From Spirochaetaceae bacterium (lineage in GTDB: Bacteria > Spirochaetota > Spirochaetia > Treponematales > Breznakiellaceae), in NCBI GenBank assembly GCA_031280035.1, contig JAITHJ010000010.1:1-33303 (forward strand): DNA of 33,303 bases, written 5' to 3'. The position numbers and the translations under genes are program-made. Shown here piece after piece: positions 23,404 through 33,112 of the stretch (its first letter is position 1; each line of letters opens with the position of its first letter). The notes beneath the pieces are model-generated. The model had not been told where the DNA came from and did not search any database. It saw only the letters and a program-made list of their open reading frames with translations.

Positions 23404-25187
23404 ACCGCAATTTTTCCTGACTGAATTGTATTAAAACTTATTTCCAAAAACGTATTGACCGGAGTAAACGACATCAATATCTCCATCAAAATGCGGGCAA
23501 AAGTATAATACCCCATGCCTGCATAAGCCGTTTCGTTCATCGTAAGCTGTACTTTCCAGCCCCATTCATAAAAAACCGTTCCATTCATAATAAATCTGAA
23601 CGTGGAGCTCTCACTGCGCAAATCAACAATGCCGTCTATCATGCGCTCCATTTCTTCCGCCGGCCTTATCGGATATGAACGCAGCGCTGTTTTAAAGAAT
23701 TCCAGCGGGCGGGTTCCTTCTTGCCATAATAACGCTGAAAGATTCAGTACAATATGCGACAGCCGCACAAAATCTCCATAATTCCCCTTTTCAATCAAAG
23801 GAAAGGCGGGCCGTGTGGGAAGCGCAGTAAAAAACGCCCGCTGTACCATTGATGACGGCGATGAAAATTCGGCGGAACTCTGCAAAAGCAGCGGCAAATC
23901 GCGGTTTGTTACGAGAAGATCGGCGGCAAACTGATAAGCCGATGGAGATGAATCAGATTCATCGGAAGCAAACGATACAAAAACTTCCGTTCCTTCATAA
24001 GTACTGCGTGCGATAGAATGTCTTGTCATAAGTTTTTTACGGCGCTTAACACTGAAGAAATTTCGTTTGTTTTTGCTTCCTGCCGCCGTTTCGTCATAAA
24101 AATTAACGGCGCTGAATATCAGTTCATTGCGTTCATTAAAAAAATCGATGTTTTTTATGGCGACAACTTCATAATCACGCATTGCCGTACGGTCAGGTAC
24201 AACATGAAATTCACAGGCATCCTGTCCCATAGTTACACGGTCTGAACGTTTAGAAAATACATTCAACACAGGAACGCAATTCAGCATTAACGACGAATTT
24301 TTGATATTTGCCGCAAGAGCCTGTTCGCGCCTCTTAAATGTAATAATCAAATCTAACTGCGGGTTTCTTGTTCGTACGGCGGAAGCAAGTCCTCGTATCA
24401 AAAAGAATTTGAAAAAATCAGGGTACGTAAGAAAATTTTGAAGGATTCGCAGACCGCGCGTGTTGGATTTTACTGCAACATTAAAAAGTTTTTCACCTGT
24501 CATCACCGGCACAGAAAAATTTACGCCTGAAAGCAGGCTATATTCATCACTTCCCGGACTTGAAGTATAAACGCCTACAACATCATGAATAAGAAGACGC
24601 ATCAACAAAGAGACATCGGCTTCAGAAAGATTGATAAAAACCTGAACGTCATTGGCAAACAATATACCGTCTCTTCCCGCGCCGGAAAACCGGATACGCA
24701 GAGCCGATTCCGCAACGTTATTTTTAATACCCATAGCCGCAACATCATTTATATACTCCGCGCGGGCTATCGTAAACGGCGCAAGCGGCGTGTCCTCAGC
24801 GCATGAAAACCGGCATGGCGTATTAATTCCGTGAATTGTTGTTTCAAAAAGAGTACCGGCTTTTAGTTTTCCGCCGAATTTAAAACTTTCATCATTCAAG
24901 TTAAGCGCTAAATTCAGCACTGCGCCTGCCGGAATTGGATAAAGAGAACTTGGCGAAATTGAATTCAGCACTGCTTCCAGAAAGGTGTAGTAACCTTCGT
25001 CAAGTTTTTTTTCGACTTTTGCTGACAAAAACGCCGTTCCTTCAAGCAGACGCTCAATATACGGATCTTGGCAATCAAATTCAGAAAGCAAAAGCCGGCG
25101 GGCGATCTTGGGAAATTCGGCGGCGAATTCAGCGGAAAGACCTCTGATATAGTTAAGATTGTCCCGGTAGTAATCCAGTAAATCCAC
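23382..25187 (-). CDS. tssF: T6SS baseplate protein TssF (601 aa)
   Basis: LLDYYRDNLNYIRGLSAEFAAEFPKIARRLLLSEFDCQDPYIERLLEGTAFLSAKV: TssF N-terminus; 22-nt overlap with tssG. Confidence 0.95.
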   Translation of the reverse strand: MDLLDYYRDNLNYIRGLSAEFAAEFPKIARRLLLSEFDCQDPYIERLLEGTAFLSAKVEKKLDEGYYTFLEAVLNSISPSSLYPIPAGAVLNLALNLNDESFKFGGKLKAGTLFETTIHGINTPCRFSCAEDTPLAPFTIARAEYINDVAAMGIKNNVAESALRIRFSGAGRDGILFANDVQVFINLSEADVSLLMRLLIHDVVGVYTSSPGSDEYSLLSGVNFSVPVMTGEKLFNVAVKSNTRGLRILQNFLTYPDFFKFFLIRGLASAVRTRNPQLDLIITFKRREQALAANIKNSSLMLNCVPVLNVFSKRSDRVTMGQDACEFHVVPDRTAMRDYEVVAIKNIDFFNERNELIFSAVNFYDETAAGSKNKRNFFSVKRRKKLMTRHSIARSTYEGTEVFVSFASDESDSSPSAYQFAADLLVTNRDLPLLLQSSAEFSSPSSMVQRAFFTALPTRPAFPLIEKGNYGDFVRLSHIVLNLSALLWQEGTRPLEFFKTALRSYPIRPAEEMERMIDGIVDLRSESSTFRFIMNGTVFYEWGWKVQLTMNETAYAGMGYYTFARILMEILMSFTPVNTFLEISFNTIQSGKIAVWKTSEA

Positions 25188-25196
25188 GCGGCGCTC

Positions 25197-25715
25197 CTAG
25201 TTGTTTTCCATTCGCAGCTCGGCGTTTCCCGATTCGAGGTTGAGTTTTGAAACGAACAAAACCTCCTCATCGACCTCTTTTGAAACGATGACGCCGCCGA
25301 TTTTGAATTCGATACTGCTTGAATCGCTGTTTTTGGTATCGATTTGTTCAATTGCAAGAGATTCGGCATGGAGTCGCGGCTCAAACAAGCTTATTTGCTT
25401 GACGATTTGAGCGCGCAGTTCCTCTCTTGACTGAGTAGAACTCTGCCGTCCGCAAAAATCAGCGATTCCATAGCCAAGTACGGAATTTTCAACTTCTTCA
25501 TATCCCTTTAAATCTTTAAGTCCCGCATGGGAACGCGAATTAAAGAGCATATCTATATTCTCAAAAATATCTTCTTTGATTTGCCTTTCCGTTATGAGCG
25601 TCTCGGCGCGTTCTTTTTTTTCCGAAGGGTCGTTATCAGTGAGCCGTTTAAGCGCGTATGGTTTATAACGCGCGTCTTCTTTTGTAACGCCGTCATTGTT
25701 CTGTACAGGATACAT
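25197..25715 (-). CDS. tssE: T6SS baseplate wedge protein TssE (gp25-like, 172 aa)
   Basis: EVENSVLGYGIADFCG and ISLFEPRL motifs of gp25-like TssE; upstream of tssF. Confidence 0.88.
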   Translation of the reverse strand: MYPVQNNDGVTKEDARYKPYALKRLTDNDPSEKKERAETLITERQIKEDIFENIDMLFNSRSHAGLKDLKGYEEVENSVLGYGIADFCGRQSSTQSREELRAQIVKQISLFEPRLHAESLAIEQIDTKNSDSSSIEFKIGGVIVSKEVDEEVLFVSKLNLESGNAELRMENN

Positions 25716-25922
25716 ATACTATTCTCCCTTATTTTACCAAAACCAAGGTGAAGCCAGTGAAAGACGCGCCGCAGGACTATTTTTTTGTGTTCACCAGTTT
25801 ATCACCCATTTATATAGTACACAATAAACGAAACTACAGGATGTGTCAAGCGGGTATACGCGGGGCAATGAGGATGGGAAGACAGCGCGGGTACACCGGA
25901 TACGCGGTAAAAAGCGGGGCTT

Positions 25923-27371
25923 TCAGTAAATCCTACAGGTTTCCAAATCCCGCAACCGCTCTTCATCAAGCTCAATGGCGAGGTTTTTCTCCTGAGACGG
26001 GATGACCAGACCTTTCGGCCCATTTCTTGCACGCCGAAGGTATTTTACATGGGTAAGAAACAAATCGCCCTTGCCGTACGCGCGGCCCTTTGAGTAAAAA
26101 AGAGCCAAATTACCCGCATCAAGTAAAATATTCAGCGGGATAGTCTTGCCCGCGCGCGCTTTTACAAATACGTATGACCCGGGAAAATCTCTTGTGTGCA
26201 GCCAGAGATCGTTGCCTTTTACATGCTTGCGTAAAAGTTCGTCATTTTCAGCGGCATCTCTGCCTACGGTTAAGAACCATTCTCCACGTTTAAAGAATAT
26301 ACCCGGACGCTGTTTCCCGGCAGATCTAAATGGCTTTGTAGAACGGCTTGTCTTGAGGAGTTTTTGCAGTTTAAGCGGATTTTTTTCCAATAAAAGTTCG
26401 TTAAGAACCGCCTGCTGATGATCTAATTTCGCTTCACATTCGATAATTTCACGCTGAACACGGGACAAACCATGTTTTGCCTTACGGTACTGTTCAAAAT
26501 AATGAGCGGCATTGTCTTGCGGCCTTTTTTGGGGATCGAGTTTGATACGAATCATCGAACCGTCATTAAAAAAATCAGCGGTCTCAAGCCATTCAGAGCC
26601 GCCGGAACTATTTTGAATCGTGGCAAGGATGATTTCTCCGTATTCTTTAAGCCGGTCTGCTTCGAAATATTTCTTTTCTTTTTCTTTTAAGTGTTCAAGC
26701 GCCGCGCCAAGCCGCCCAATGCCGCCTTCAAAAAGCTTTACCGCCTGTGCGCGCAACGCTTCAAGCGAAAAAGCGCCGCCGCGCTCCGCATACCAGTCGT
26801 CTATCTTTTCGTTAAAAGATCCCCCGCCCGGTAATTCGCGGATCAAAAACTCGCATGAAGCCGAAGACGGGCGTGATTGAATCGGCGCGGCGGACGCGGG
26901 GACGCTTTGTCCGGCTTCCGGTACATAGTGTCCGCCGGAAACCTCGCCGCGCTTGGGCAGACGGCGCATCGCATCAATGACTATTCCTTCATCGCCAGTA
27001 AGAATTACATTTGCGGCATTCGACCAAAGCCGGACATAAAGTCTCAGCCTTTCATCGTTTCTACGCAGCCGGAAGCGAATAATACGGTCTGAACCAAGCT
27101 GAACAGCCTCTTCGATACGGGCATTGCATATTCTTGATTTCAAAAGTTCGGAAAAACGCAGAGGTTTCTCGCTTTTGGGCGCAGTGCGGCGCGTTGTATG
27201 CAAGCGGCAAACGCCCGGCGCGATTACAACAAGCAGATTTTGCGCTCCGTCTCTTCCATAAACCGAAAAACAAAGCGCATTATAATCGCTTTGAATTATT
27301 TTTTGTATCTGAGCGCCTTCAAGATGCAGTTCGCTGAGAACAAGATCGATTTCTTTCCAGTTAAGAGACAT
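25923..27371 (-). CDS. NFACT-family RNA-binding protein (RqcH/fibronectin-binding-like)
   Basis: NFACT-N region plus C-terminal NFACT-R/DUF814 segment FKRGEWFLTVGRDAAENDELLRKHVKGNDLWLHTRDFPGSYVFVKARAGKTIP. Start chosen at MSLNWKEIDL (27371); the track start is 27401. Confidence 0.85.
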   Translation of the reverse strand: MSLNWKEIDLVLSELHLEGAQIQKIIQSDYNALCFSVYGRDGAQNLLVVIAPGVCRLHTTRRTAPKSEKPLRFSELLKSRICNARIEEAVQLGSDRIIRFRLRRNDERLRLYVRLWSNAANVILTGDEGIVIDAMRRLPKRGEVSGGHYVPEAGQSVPASAAPIQSRPSSASCEFLIRELPGGGSFNEKIDDWYAERGGAFSLEALRAQAVKLFEGGIGRLGAALEHLKEKEKKYFEADRLKEYGEIILATIQNSSGGSEWLETADFFNDGSMIRIKLDPQKRPQDNAAHYFEQYRKAKHGLSRVQREIIECEAKLDHQQAVLNELLLEKNPLKLQKLLKTSRSTKPFRSAGKQRPGIFFKRGEWFLTVGRDAAENDELLRKHVKGNDLWLHTRDFPGSYVFVKARAGKTIPLNILLDAGNLALFYSKGRAYGKGDLFLTHVKYLRRARNGPKGLVIPSQEKNLAIELDEERLRDLETCRIY

Positions 27372-28446
27372 AACGGTTATCCGTCTGATACGATATATCA
27401 CAAAACATCTGTTTTACATGCTTGAATAGCTCGATAAGCACCGGATCAAAACTTGTTCCCGCGCTGCCTATGATAACCCGCTCCGCAACAATGCGGCTTA
27501 TTGCCCGCCGGTAGGGACGCGCCGATATTAAACCATCATAAACATCGATAATAGACATAACTCTACCAGGCAACGGTATTTCAGATTCTTTAAGACCCTG
27601 CGGATATCCGGTACCGTCCCATTTTTCATGATGAGATCCTGCAAATATTTTAGCGTATTGCAAAAATTGATTGCTTTTTGTCTGCTGTTCAATTTCTTTT
27701 ATCGCGGCAACGCCGAATATTGTATGTTTTTTCATTAATTCAAATTCTTCATGTGAAAATTTTGCCGGTTTATTCAGCAAAATATCACTGATAGCGATTT
27801 TTCCAACATCATAAAGCTGAGCCGCTGGAATAAAATACTCCAAATTCCATTGAGAAACTTCGTCATAGTAAACGCCTTTTTCTATCATCATATCAACAAA
27901 TATTTTAAGATACTTTTGAGTGCGTTTGATACGACCGTTATTTGCATCCTCACGAAATTCGACAAGCTCCGCCACAATACGAAGAATAGCGTTTTGCAGT
28001 TCACTAATTTCGGTATTTTTTTCATCAACAGCTTCCCGCAAATCAATGTTATGTTCTTTAAGCGCCTTGACCGCCTGATACATTGTAAGATGATTTTCGA
28101 TGCGTTTCAAAAACAAGGGCGGCGAAAACGGCTTTGTAATATAGTCAATAGCTCCAAGTTTAAGCCCCTCAAGCTCACTATTCAAATCATCTTTTGCCGT
28201 AATAAAAATCACAGGAATACTGCCGATTGCATCATCCTCTTTTATTTGACTGAGTATTTCATAGCCGTTCATTCCGGGCATTGCGACATCAAGAAGAATT
28301 AAATCAGGACTTATATGAGGAAGCAGTTCAAAGAATGATACGGCTGAATCGGTGGTAAAGACCTCGTACTTTTCTTTGAGAATATTTTTTACAAACGTAA
28401 GATTAACCGCGTTATCGTCAACGACTACCAAAACAGGTTTTTGCAT
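27361..28446 (-). CDS. Two-component response regulator, REC plus HD-GYP domain (361 aa)
   Basis: REC (VVVDDNAVNL, DLILLDVAMPGMNGYE, PVIFITAKD, DYITKPF) and HD-GYP (HHEKWDGTGYPQGL, DVYDGLISARPYR); the usual HD site reads YD. Confidence 0.9.
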   Translation of the reverse strand: MQKPVLVVVDDNAVNLTFVKNILKEKYEVFTTDSAVSFFELLPHISPDLILLDVAMPGMNGYEILSQIKEDDAIGSIPVIFITAKDDLNSELEGLKLGAIDYITKPFSPPLFLKRIENHLTMYQAVKALKEHNIDLREAVDEKNTEISELQNAILRIVAELVEFREDANNGRIKRTQKYLKIFVDMMIEKGVYYDEVSQWNLEYFIPAAQLYDVGKIAISDILLNKPAKFSHEEFELMKKHTIFGVAAIKEIEQQTKSNQFLQYAKIFAGSHHEKWDGTGYPQGLKESEIPLPGRVMSIIDVYDGLISARPYRRAISRIVAERVIIGSAGTSFDPVLIELFKHVKQMFCDISYQTDNRYVS

Positions 28447-28456
28447 TATACTTTCC

Positions 28457-31400
28457 TTATTGTGGAGCTTCCATTGTCAAACAGCCGCTGCTGTCTATGT
28501 ACCATGCCGTACCATCGCTTGGCGTTACGGCAAGCCGGAGATAATTGCCGGTAATCTGATTTGTTACGCCGGACAAAACGGATATTCCTGTGTTATACTC
28601 CGCCGGCGTTATTGTCGCCACCGGCACGGCTGCCGTAAGCGTCCTGTCAATTGTGATGGTTTTGCCGTTTGCTAGGTAGACATCGTTATTACCGGCCACC
28701 CGCGCGCTGCCGGACATCGTAAGAGATCCTCCGCCCATATATACGCCGCCGCCATCACTGCCGGCATTATTGTTATGGATGCTACCGTTTGTCAGCGTTA
28801 ATTTTGTAGATGACGCCATAGCTATGCCGCCGCCGGAGCTGGCCTGATTATACCGTATTTCCGCGCCCGTTCCGCCTATAACCGCTTCCGCGCCGCTCTC
28901 AAGCAAAACAGCGCCCCCATTCCCCGTATTGGCATTGTTTTGCAAAATCGCTCCGTTCAGCAGGGTAAGTTTTGCACTGGAACCGCTCACATGAATGAGC
29001 CGCGCGCTGACAGTTATTCCAGTATTACTTACGCCGAAAGCCGGAAAAGGCGGGTTTGCGCCGCCTACCCACACCGCGCCTCCGTCCACGATAATGTTCT
29101 CCAGCACAAGCTGTCCATTCACCGTAAAAAGATCGCCGGTATTTCCTGCACGCTTGAGGACACGCGCCGGGCCCGTGGCAGAAACAAGCTTAATATGTTT
29201 AGCGGCCAGTATCGAGATGTTGCTTTCGGCTGCCATATCAATATCTGAAAGCACGGTAATCACATCCGGCGCGGCTGATGTTCCGTCCGCCATTGCAAAA
29301 GCATCTCTTAAGTCAGCGTAAGCAAGAACATCCGCGCCTTGTGTGCGCGTTGCCACTGCCGGAAACAGCGCCTTTTCCGATGAGACTGCCCAATAATTGC
29401 CGCCGGAAGGCGTTACCATGAATTTTTTATAGGCAGCGGTGTTGCTATTAGAAGTCAAAACCATGACACCGGTGTTGTACGTCTGAGGCGTTATTCTATA
29501 AAAGGATTCAAGGGGACTTGCCGGAGCGAAAGACGCAATTATTTTACTGTTATCAGATAAATAAATATCGTCGTTAAAGGCAATTTGCACTCTTTCAGAA
29601 TCTAATTTCAGAGTGGATTCGTTTCCTGCGGAAGAACTTACCATAACACCGGCGCCAGATGCCGATACCACCGTATTTCCAGAAATAAGTCCGCTCGTAA
29701 AGCTGGCGTTACTGCCGAATTTTATATACAGACCGCCCCCGCCTTCACTTGCCGCATTACCGCTAAAGACTACAGACGAGAAGGCTACAGACGAGGAGTA
29801 AAGCGACATTCCTCCGCCAAATGTCTGCGATGTGTTATTGCGGATAATGCAATTAGCTATGGTATTAGGCGCTATTAAATTACTCACGTTAATGCCGCCG
29901 CCTTCATAGCCGTCATTATTTTCTATAACGCCGCCGGTTATTGTTACATTGGAATTAAGCGCATAAAGGCCGCCGCCATAATAGCCTGTATTATTCGTTA
30001 TAGCGGCGCTGCCGGACATCTTAAATTCAGCATTCGAAATTAGAATGCCGCCGCCGCCTACAACCGTAGAGCCGGCTGCTGTTGTATTATTCTTAATAAC
30101 GCCGCCCATGAAGATGAATTTTGTATTTGAAATAGTACCACCGTGGACAAAGACGCCGCCAGCCCCTGTGCCTTTTGATGTGGGTGAAGCGGAATTATTC
30201 ATGATAACTCCGCCGGTCATGACAAATTGCGCGTTGGAGATAACATCTACGCCGGCGCCTGCGTCTATTACGCGGCCGCCGGTTATAACGCCGCCATTCA
30301 TTGTAAAACAGCCTCTGTTCTTAACAACTGTGCCGCTGCCGCCATTCATTTTAAGCGTAAGGCCGCTTCCAAGCAATACATCGGCTCCGGCCTGAACAGT
30401 AAAAACATCACCGTTGCTTTGTATAACGCCGCCGCCGCCATATCCTTGAAATAACAGCTTCTTTCCATTTGGAATAGTTACGGCTTCTGTCAACGCGCCA
30501 CTAATATTTATTCTTGCAACTGATTGGCCTGCCCCATTCATTACTATTAGAGCCTTGTCTACTGTCTTATACGGATTATCTATCTGACCATTACCGGTAT
30601 TGTCATTGCCTGAAGCGGAGACATAAATGTTAGGAATAGATTCTGAGCTGACTTCAACCCTGAACGTGTTCTTTGTAACACCGTCTCTTGCGGTAACGGC
30701 AATCACAACAAGATAAAAGCCGGCTGTACCAGCGTTAATAGTTACCGCATTACTGGAAATAGACAAGGGTGTTTCAATACCGTTATGAAAATACTCCGCC
30801 GTTATATCTTGTCCTTGAATACCGGAAAAGCTAATAGTATAATTTGACAAAGAACTGCTGGAATGGTAAAGAAACGGATCTGTGGCATCTGGAGTTAAAT
30901 CAGAAAGAGTTAATATCGCATTTGAAAAATCAAAATCTGTCTCCCAAAACGTAAGCTTATCTACCAAGCTGCCGTCCGATGGATTAACCCATTTCCCGCT
31001 TACAAGATTCCCCCGCACAATAATCGACTCAAACTGAGTTTTTGCCGTACTGCCGTCTTTTCTGTAAAACGTCATTTTGAAAAAATACGCGCCCGCCGCA
31101 ACCTGAGATTTTGCAAACTGTATTTCGGAATACCCTTCAGAAGGCTCCGGAATAGTACTAATACTGCTATATAAAGAAATATTCCTTTGATAATTATCAA
31201 AAGAATTATACAAAGCGCTATCAACGCGCTCTATTTTCTGCAGAGGGCCGCTAAAATTGTTATAAAAACGTATTGTCAGATCAATATCGCCTGTTCCCTC
31301 TGTCAGCGTAAAGACATCAACAGTGATACTATTGTTTTGTATCATTGCTGAAGAAAGCGCAGCCCAGCCTTTTCCTATTATCTTACCATCACTATTATTC

Positions 31401-31732
31401 TTACATTCAATATAAAACACATCGCCGGCGGTGGGCGCGTAAACATCACTGTCGTAAAACACTGCAACGCCGGAATCAATAGGTTTATTGGTTATTATTG
31501 AGATACCGCCGCGCGTTATATTCAGAAAAAAGCTGTATTCTGCCGATGGCACATCCGGCATAATGGTACGCGCACCGCTAGATGCCGCCGGCTCAACCTC
31601 TTTTCCATCAATACGAAGCTTCACAGCAAAAGAACCTGCGGCAGGTTTATCATCCCTGTATTCATCCACATCCATAAAATTACATGCCGCTAAAAAGACT
31701 ACACTAAAAAACAAAATAGTACGTTTTAACAT
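28457..31732 (-). CDS. Large surface lipoprotein with right-handed beta-helix/polymorphic-outer-membrane-like repeats
   Basis: Lipobox MLKRTILFFSVVFLAAC; DNPYKTVDKAL and repeated GGVI.NN.....GGG(I/V)xV motifs. Start chosen at 31732 (MLKRT); the track start is 31768. Confidence 0.82.
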   Translation of the reverse strand: MLKRTILFFSVVFLAACNFMDVDEYRDDKPAAGSFAVKLRIDGKEVEPAASSGARTIMPDVPSAEYSFFLNITRGGISIITNKPIDSGVAVFYDSDVYAPTAGDVFYIECKNNSDGKIIGKGWAALSSAMIQNNSITVDVFTLTEGTGDIDLTIRFYNNFSGPLQKIERVDSALYNSFDNYQRNISLYSSISTIPEPSEGYSEIQFAKSQVAAGAYFFKMTFYRKDGSTAKTQFESIIVRGNLVSGKWVNPSDGSLVDKLTFWETDFDFSNAILTLSDLTPDATDPFLYHSSSSLSNYTISFSGIQGQDITAEYFHNGIETPLSISSNAVTINAGTAGFYLVVIAVTARDGVTKNTFRVEVSSESIPNIYVSASGNDNTGNGQIDNPYKTVDKALIVMNGAGQSVARINISGALTEAVTIPNGKKLLFQGYGGGGVIQSNGDVFTVQAGADVLLGSGLTLKMNGGSGTVVKNRGCFTMNGGVITGGRVIDAGAGVDVISNAQFVMTGGVIMNNSASPTSKGTGAGGVFVHGGTISNTKFIFMGGVIKNNTTAAGSTVVGGGGILISNAEFKMSGSAAITNNTGYYGGGLYALNSNVTITGGVIENNDGYEGGGINVSNLIAPNTIANCIIRNNTSQTFGGGMSLYSSSVAFSSVVFSGNAASEGGGGLYIKFGSNASFTSGLISGNTVVSASGAGVMVSSSAGNESTLKLDSERVQIAFNDDIYLSDNSKIIASFAPASPLESFYRITPQTYNTGVMVLTSNSNTAAYKKFMVTPSGGNYWAVSSEKALFPAVATRTQGADVLAYADLRDAFAMADGTSAAPDVITVLSDIDMAAESNISILAAKHIKLVSATGPARVLKRAGNTGDLFTVNGQLVLENIIVDGGAVWVGGANPPFPAFGVSNTGITVSARLIHVSGSSAKLTLLNGAILQNNANTGNGGAVLLESGAEAVIGGTGAEIRYNQASSGGGIAMASSTKLTLTNGSIHNNNAGSDGGGVYMGGGSLTMSGSARVAGNNDVYLANGKTITIDRTLTAAVPVATITPAEYNTGISVLSGVTNQITGNYLRLAVTPSDGTAWYIDSSGCLTMEAPQ

Positions 31733-31827
31733 AAACCGATTCCACCCATCGTTTAAAATTTTCTTCAATGATAATTATAAAAAGAGAGGATTTCAAGGCT
31801 TCACAGCGTTTCGTCCAAGAAAGAACG

Positions 31828-32928
31828 CTAACCTTCTGTTGCCGTACGTTTTAACAGTTCTTCCCGTGCGGAAAGTTTGAGCGCGTCAAATAATTCGCTT
31901 AAATCACCCTGCATTATTAAATCAAGTTTATAAAGCGTTAGATTGATCCTGTGATCGGAGAGTCTGTTCTGGGGAAAATTATAGGTGCGTATGCGCTCTG
32001 AACGGTCGCCGGAACCAACCTGACTCTTTCGCGCTTCAGAGCGTTCGGCATTCTTGCGGGACTCTTCAAGCTCGAACAGACGCGCACGCAGTACGCGCAT
32101 TGCCTTGGCCTTGTTCTTTATCTGGCTTTTCTCGTCCTGTTGAATTACGACAAGCCCTGTTGGAAGGTGCGTCAACCGGACAGCGGAGTCCGTTGTATTC
32201 ACGCATTGGCCGCCCGGTCCGCCGGCGCGCATAACGTCAACGCGAAGGTCTTCCGGTTTAATTTCAATTTCGGTTTCCTCAGCTTCAGGCAGCACGGCGA
32301 CCGTAACGGCGGACGTATGTATCCGGCCTGAGCTTTCCGTTTCCGGTACCCGTTGAACACGATGCGCGCCGGATTCATAGCGAAGATTTTCGTAGACATT
32401 GCCGCCCGTTATGGAAAACACGATTTCCCTATAACCGCCAAGTTCCGTTTCACTGGCGTTCATTATTTCAAATTTCCAGCCCTTTGTTTCGGCGAACCGC
32501 GCATACATACGGTAAAGATCCGCGGCAAACAGCGCCGCTTCCTCACCGCCTGTTCCGGCGCGGATTTCCATGATGATATTCTTTTCATCAAGCGGGTCGC
32601 GCGGAATTAGCAGCATTTTCTGATGCTCTTCAGCAGTCTGTAATTTGGATTCAAGTTCGGCAAGCTCGGTCTTGGCAAGCTCCCGCATCTCCGGATCTTT
32701 TTCCGTTTGAACCAGCGCTTTTATGCCGGAAATCTGCGAGAGAACTGACTCGATCTCTTTTTGAGATTCAGCGACTTCGTTTAAGCGCGTCCACTCTTTC
32801 ATTAAATCACGATAGGCATTCTGGTCTTTTACCACATCAGGATTCTGAATCATGACGGAGAATTCTTCGTGTTTCTTTAGTATTGCGGCAAGTCTTTCGT
32901 TCACAGTGATAGTTATAATAACTTGCAC
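31828..32928 (-). CDS. prfA: Peptide chain release factor 1
   Basis: GGPGGQ motif ([26 protein letters not shown]), [56 protein letters not shown] at 32904 (VNERLAAIL) is an alternative start. Confidence 0.96.
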   Translation of the reverse strand: MQVIITITVNERLAAILKKHEEFSVMIQNPDVVKDQNAYRDLMKEWTRLNEVAESQKEIESVLSQISGIKALVQTEKDPEMRELAKTELAELESKLQTAEEHQKMLLIPRDPLDEKNIIMEIRAGTGGEEAALFAADLYRMYARFAETKGWKFEIMNASETELGGYREIVFSITGGNVYENLRYESGAHRVQRVPETESSGRIHTSAVTVAVLPEAEETEIEIKPEDLRVDVMRAGGPGGQCVNTTDSAVRLTHLPTGLVVIQQDEKSQIKNKAKAMRVLRARLFELEESRKNAERSEARKSQVGSGDRSERIRTYNFPQNRLSDHRINLTLYKLDLIMQGDLSELFDALKLSAREELLKRTATEG

Positions 32929-33030
32929 GCCTTTTGTAAATACATCAAGAAACGCAGGGACTTGAAACTCACGCTAAAATAGTCAATACTATGCTCATGC
33001 TGACCAGCAATTTGAGCCGTATTTACTCTG

Positions 33031-33038
33031 CCCCCCCC
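33031..33038. repeat. C8 homopolymer upstream of the final lipoprotein gene
   Basis: tctgCCCCCCCCgcac, about 75-82 nt before ATG at 33113. Confidence 0.9.
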
Positions 33039-33112
33039 GCACATAGTGTGCCGTCTAACGGTGAAAATTGGCGCGGCGTTTCTATCTTTTTTCATTTCAT
33101 GGAGGATTGATT

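Noticed and set aside
25840-25922. G-rich repeated motif (GCGGGTATACGCGG / GCGGGTACACCGGATACGCGG) between tssE and the NFACT gene
   Set aside because: Only two short imperfect copies; no clear hairpin or link to the copA elements. Too weak to call.
30045-30395. MPPPPTTVEPAAVV... plus-strand ORF
   Set aside because: Antisense of the Gly-rich beta-helix repeats (Pro-rich complement of GGG codons).
28457-31732. Beta-helix lipoprotein considered as a T6SS effector
   Set aside because: Has a lipoprotein signal peptide and no VgrG/PAAR/Rhs/MIX features; separated from the T6SS by housekeeping genes.
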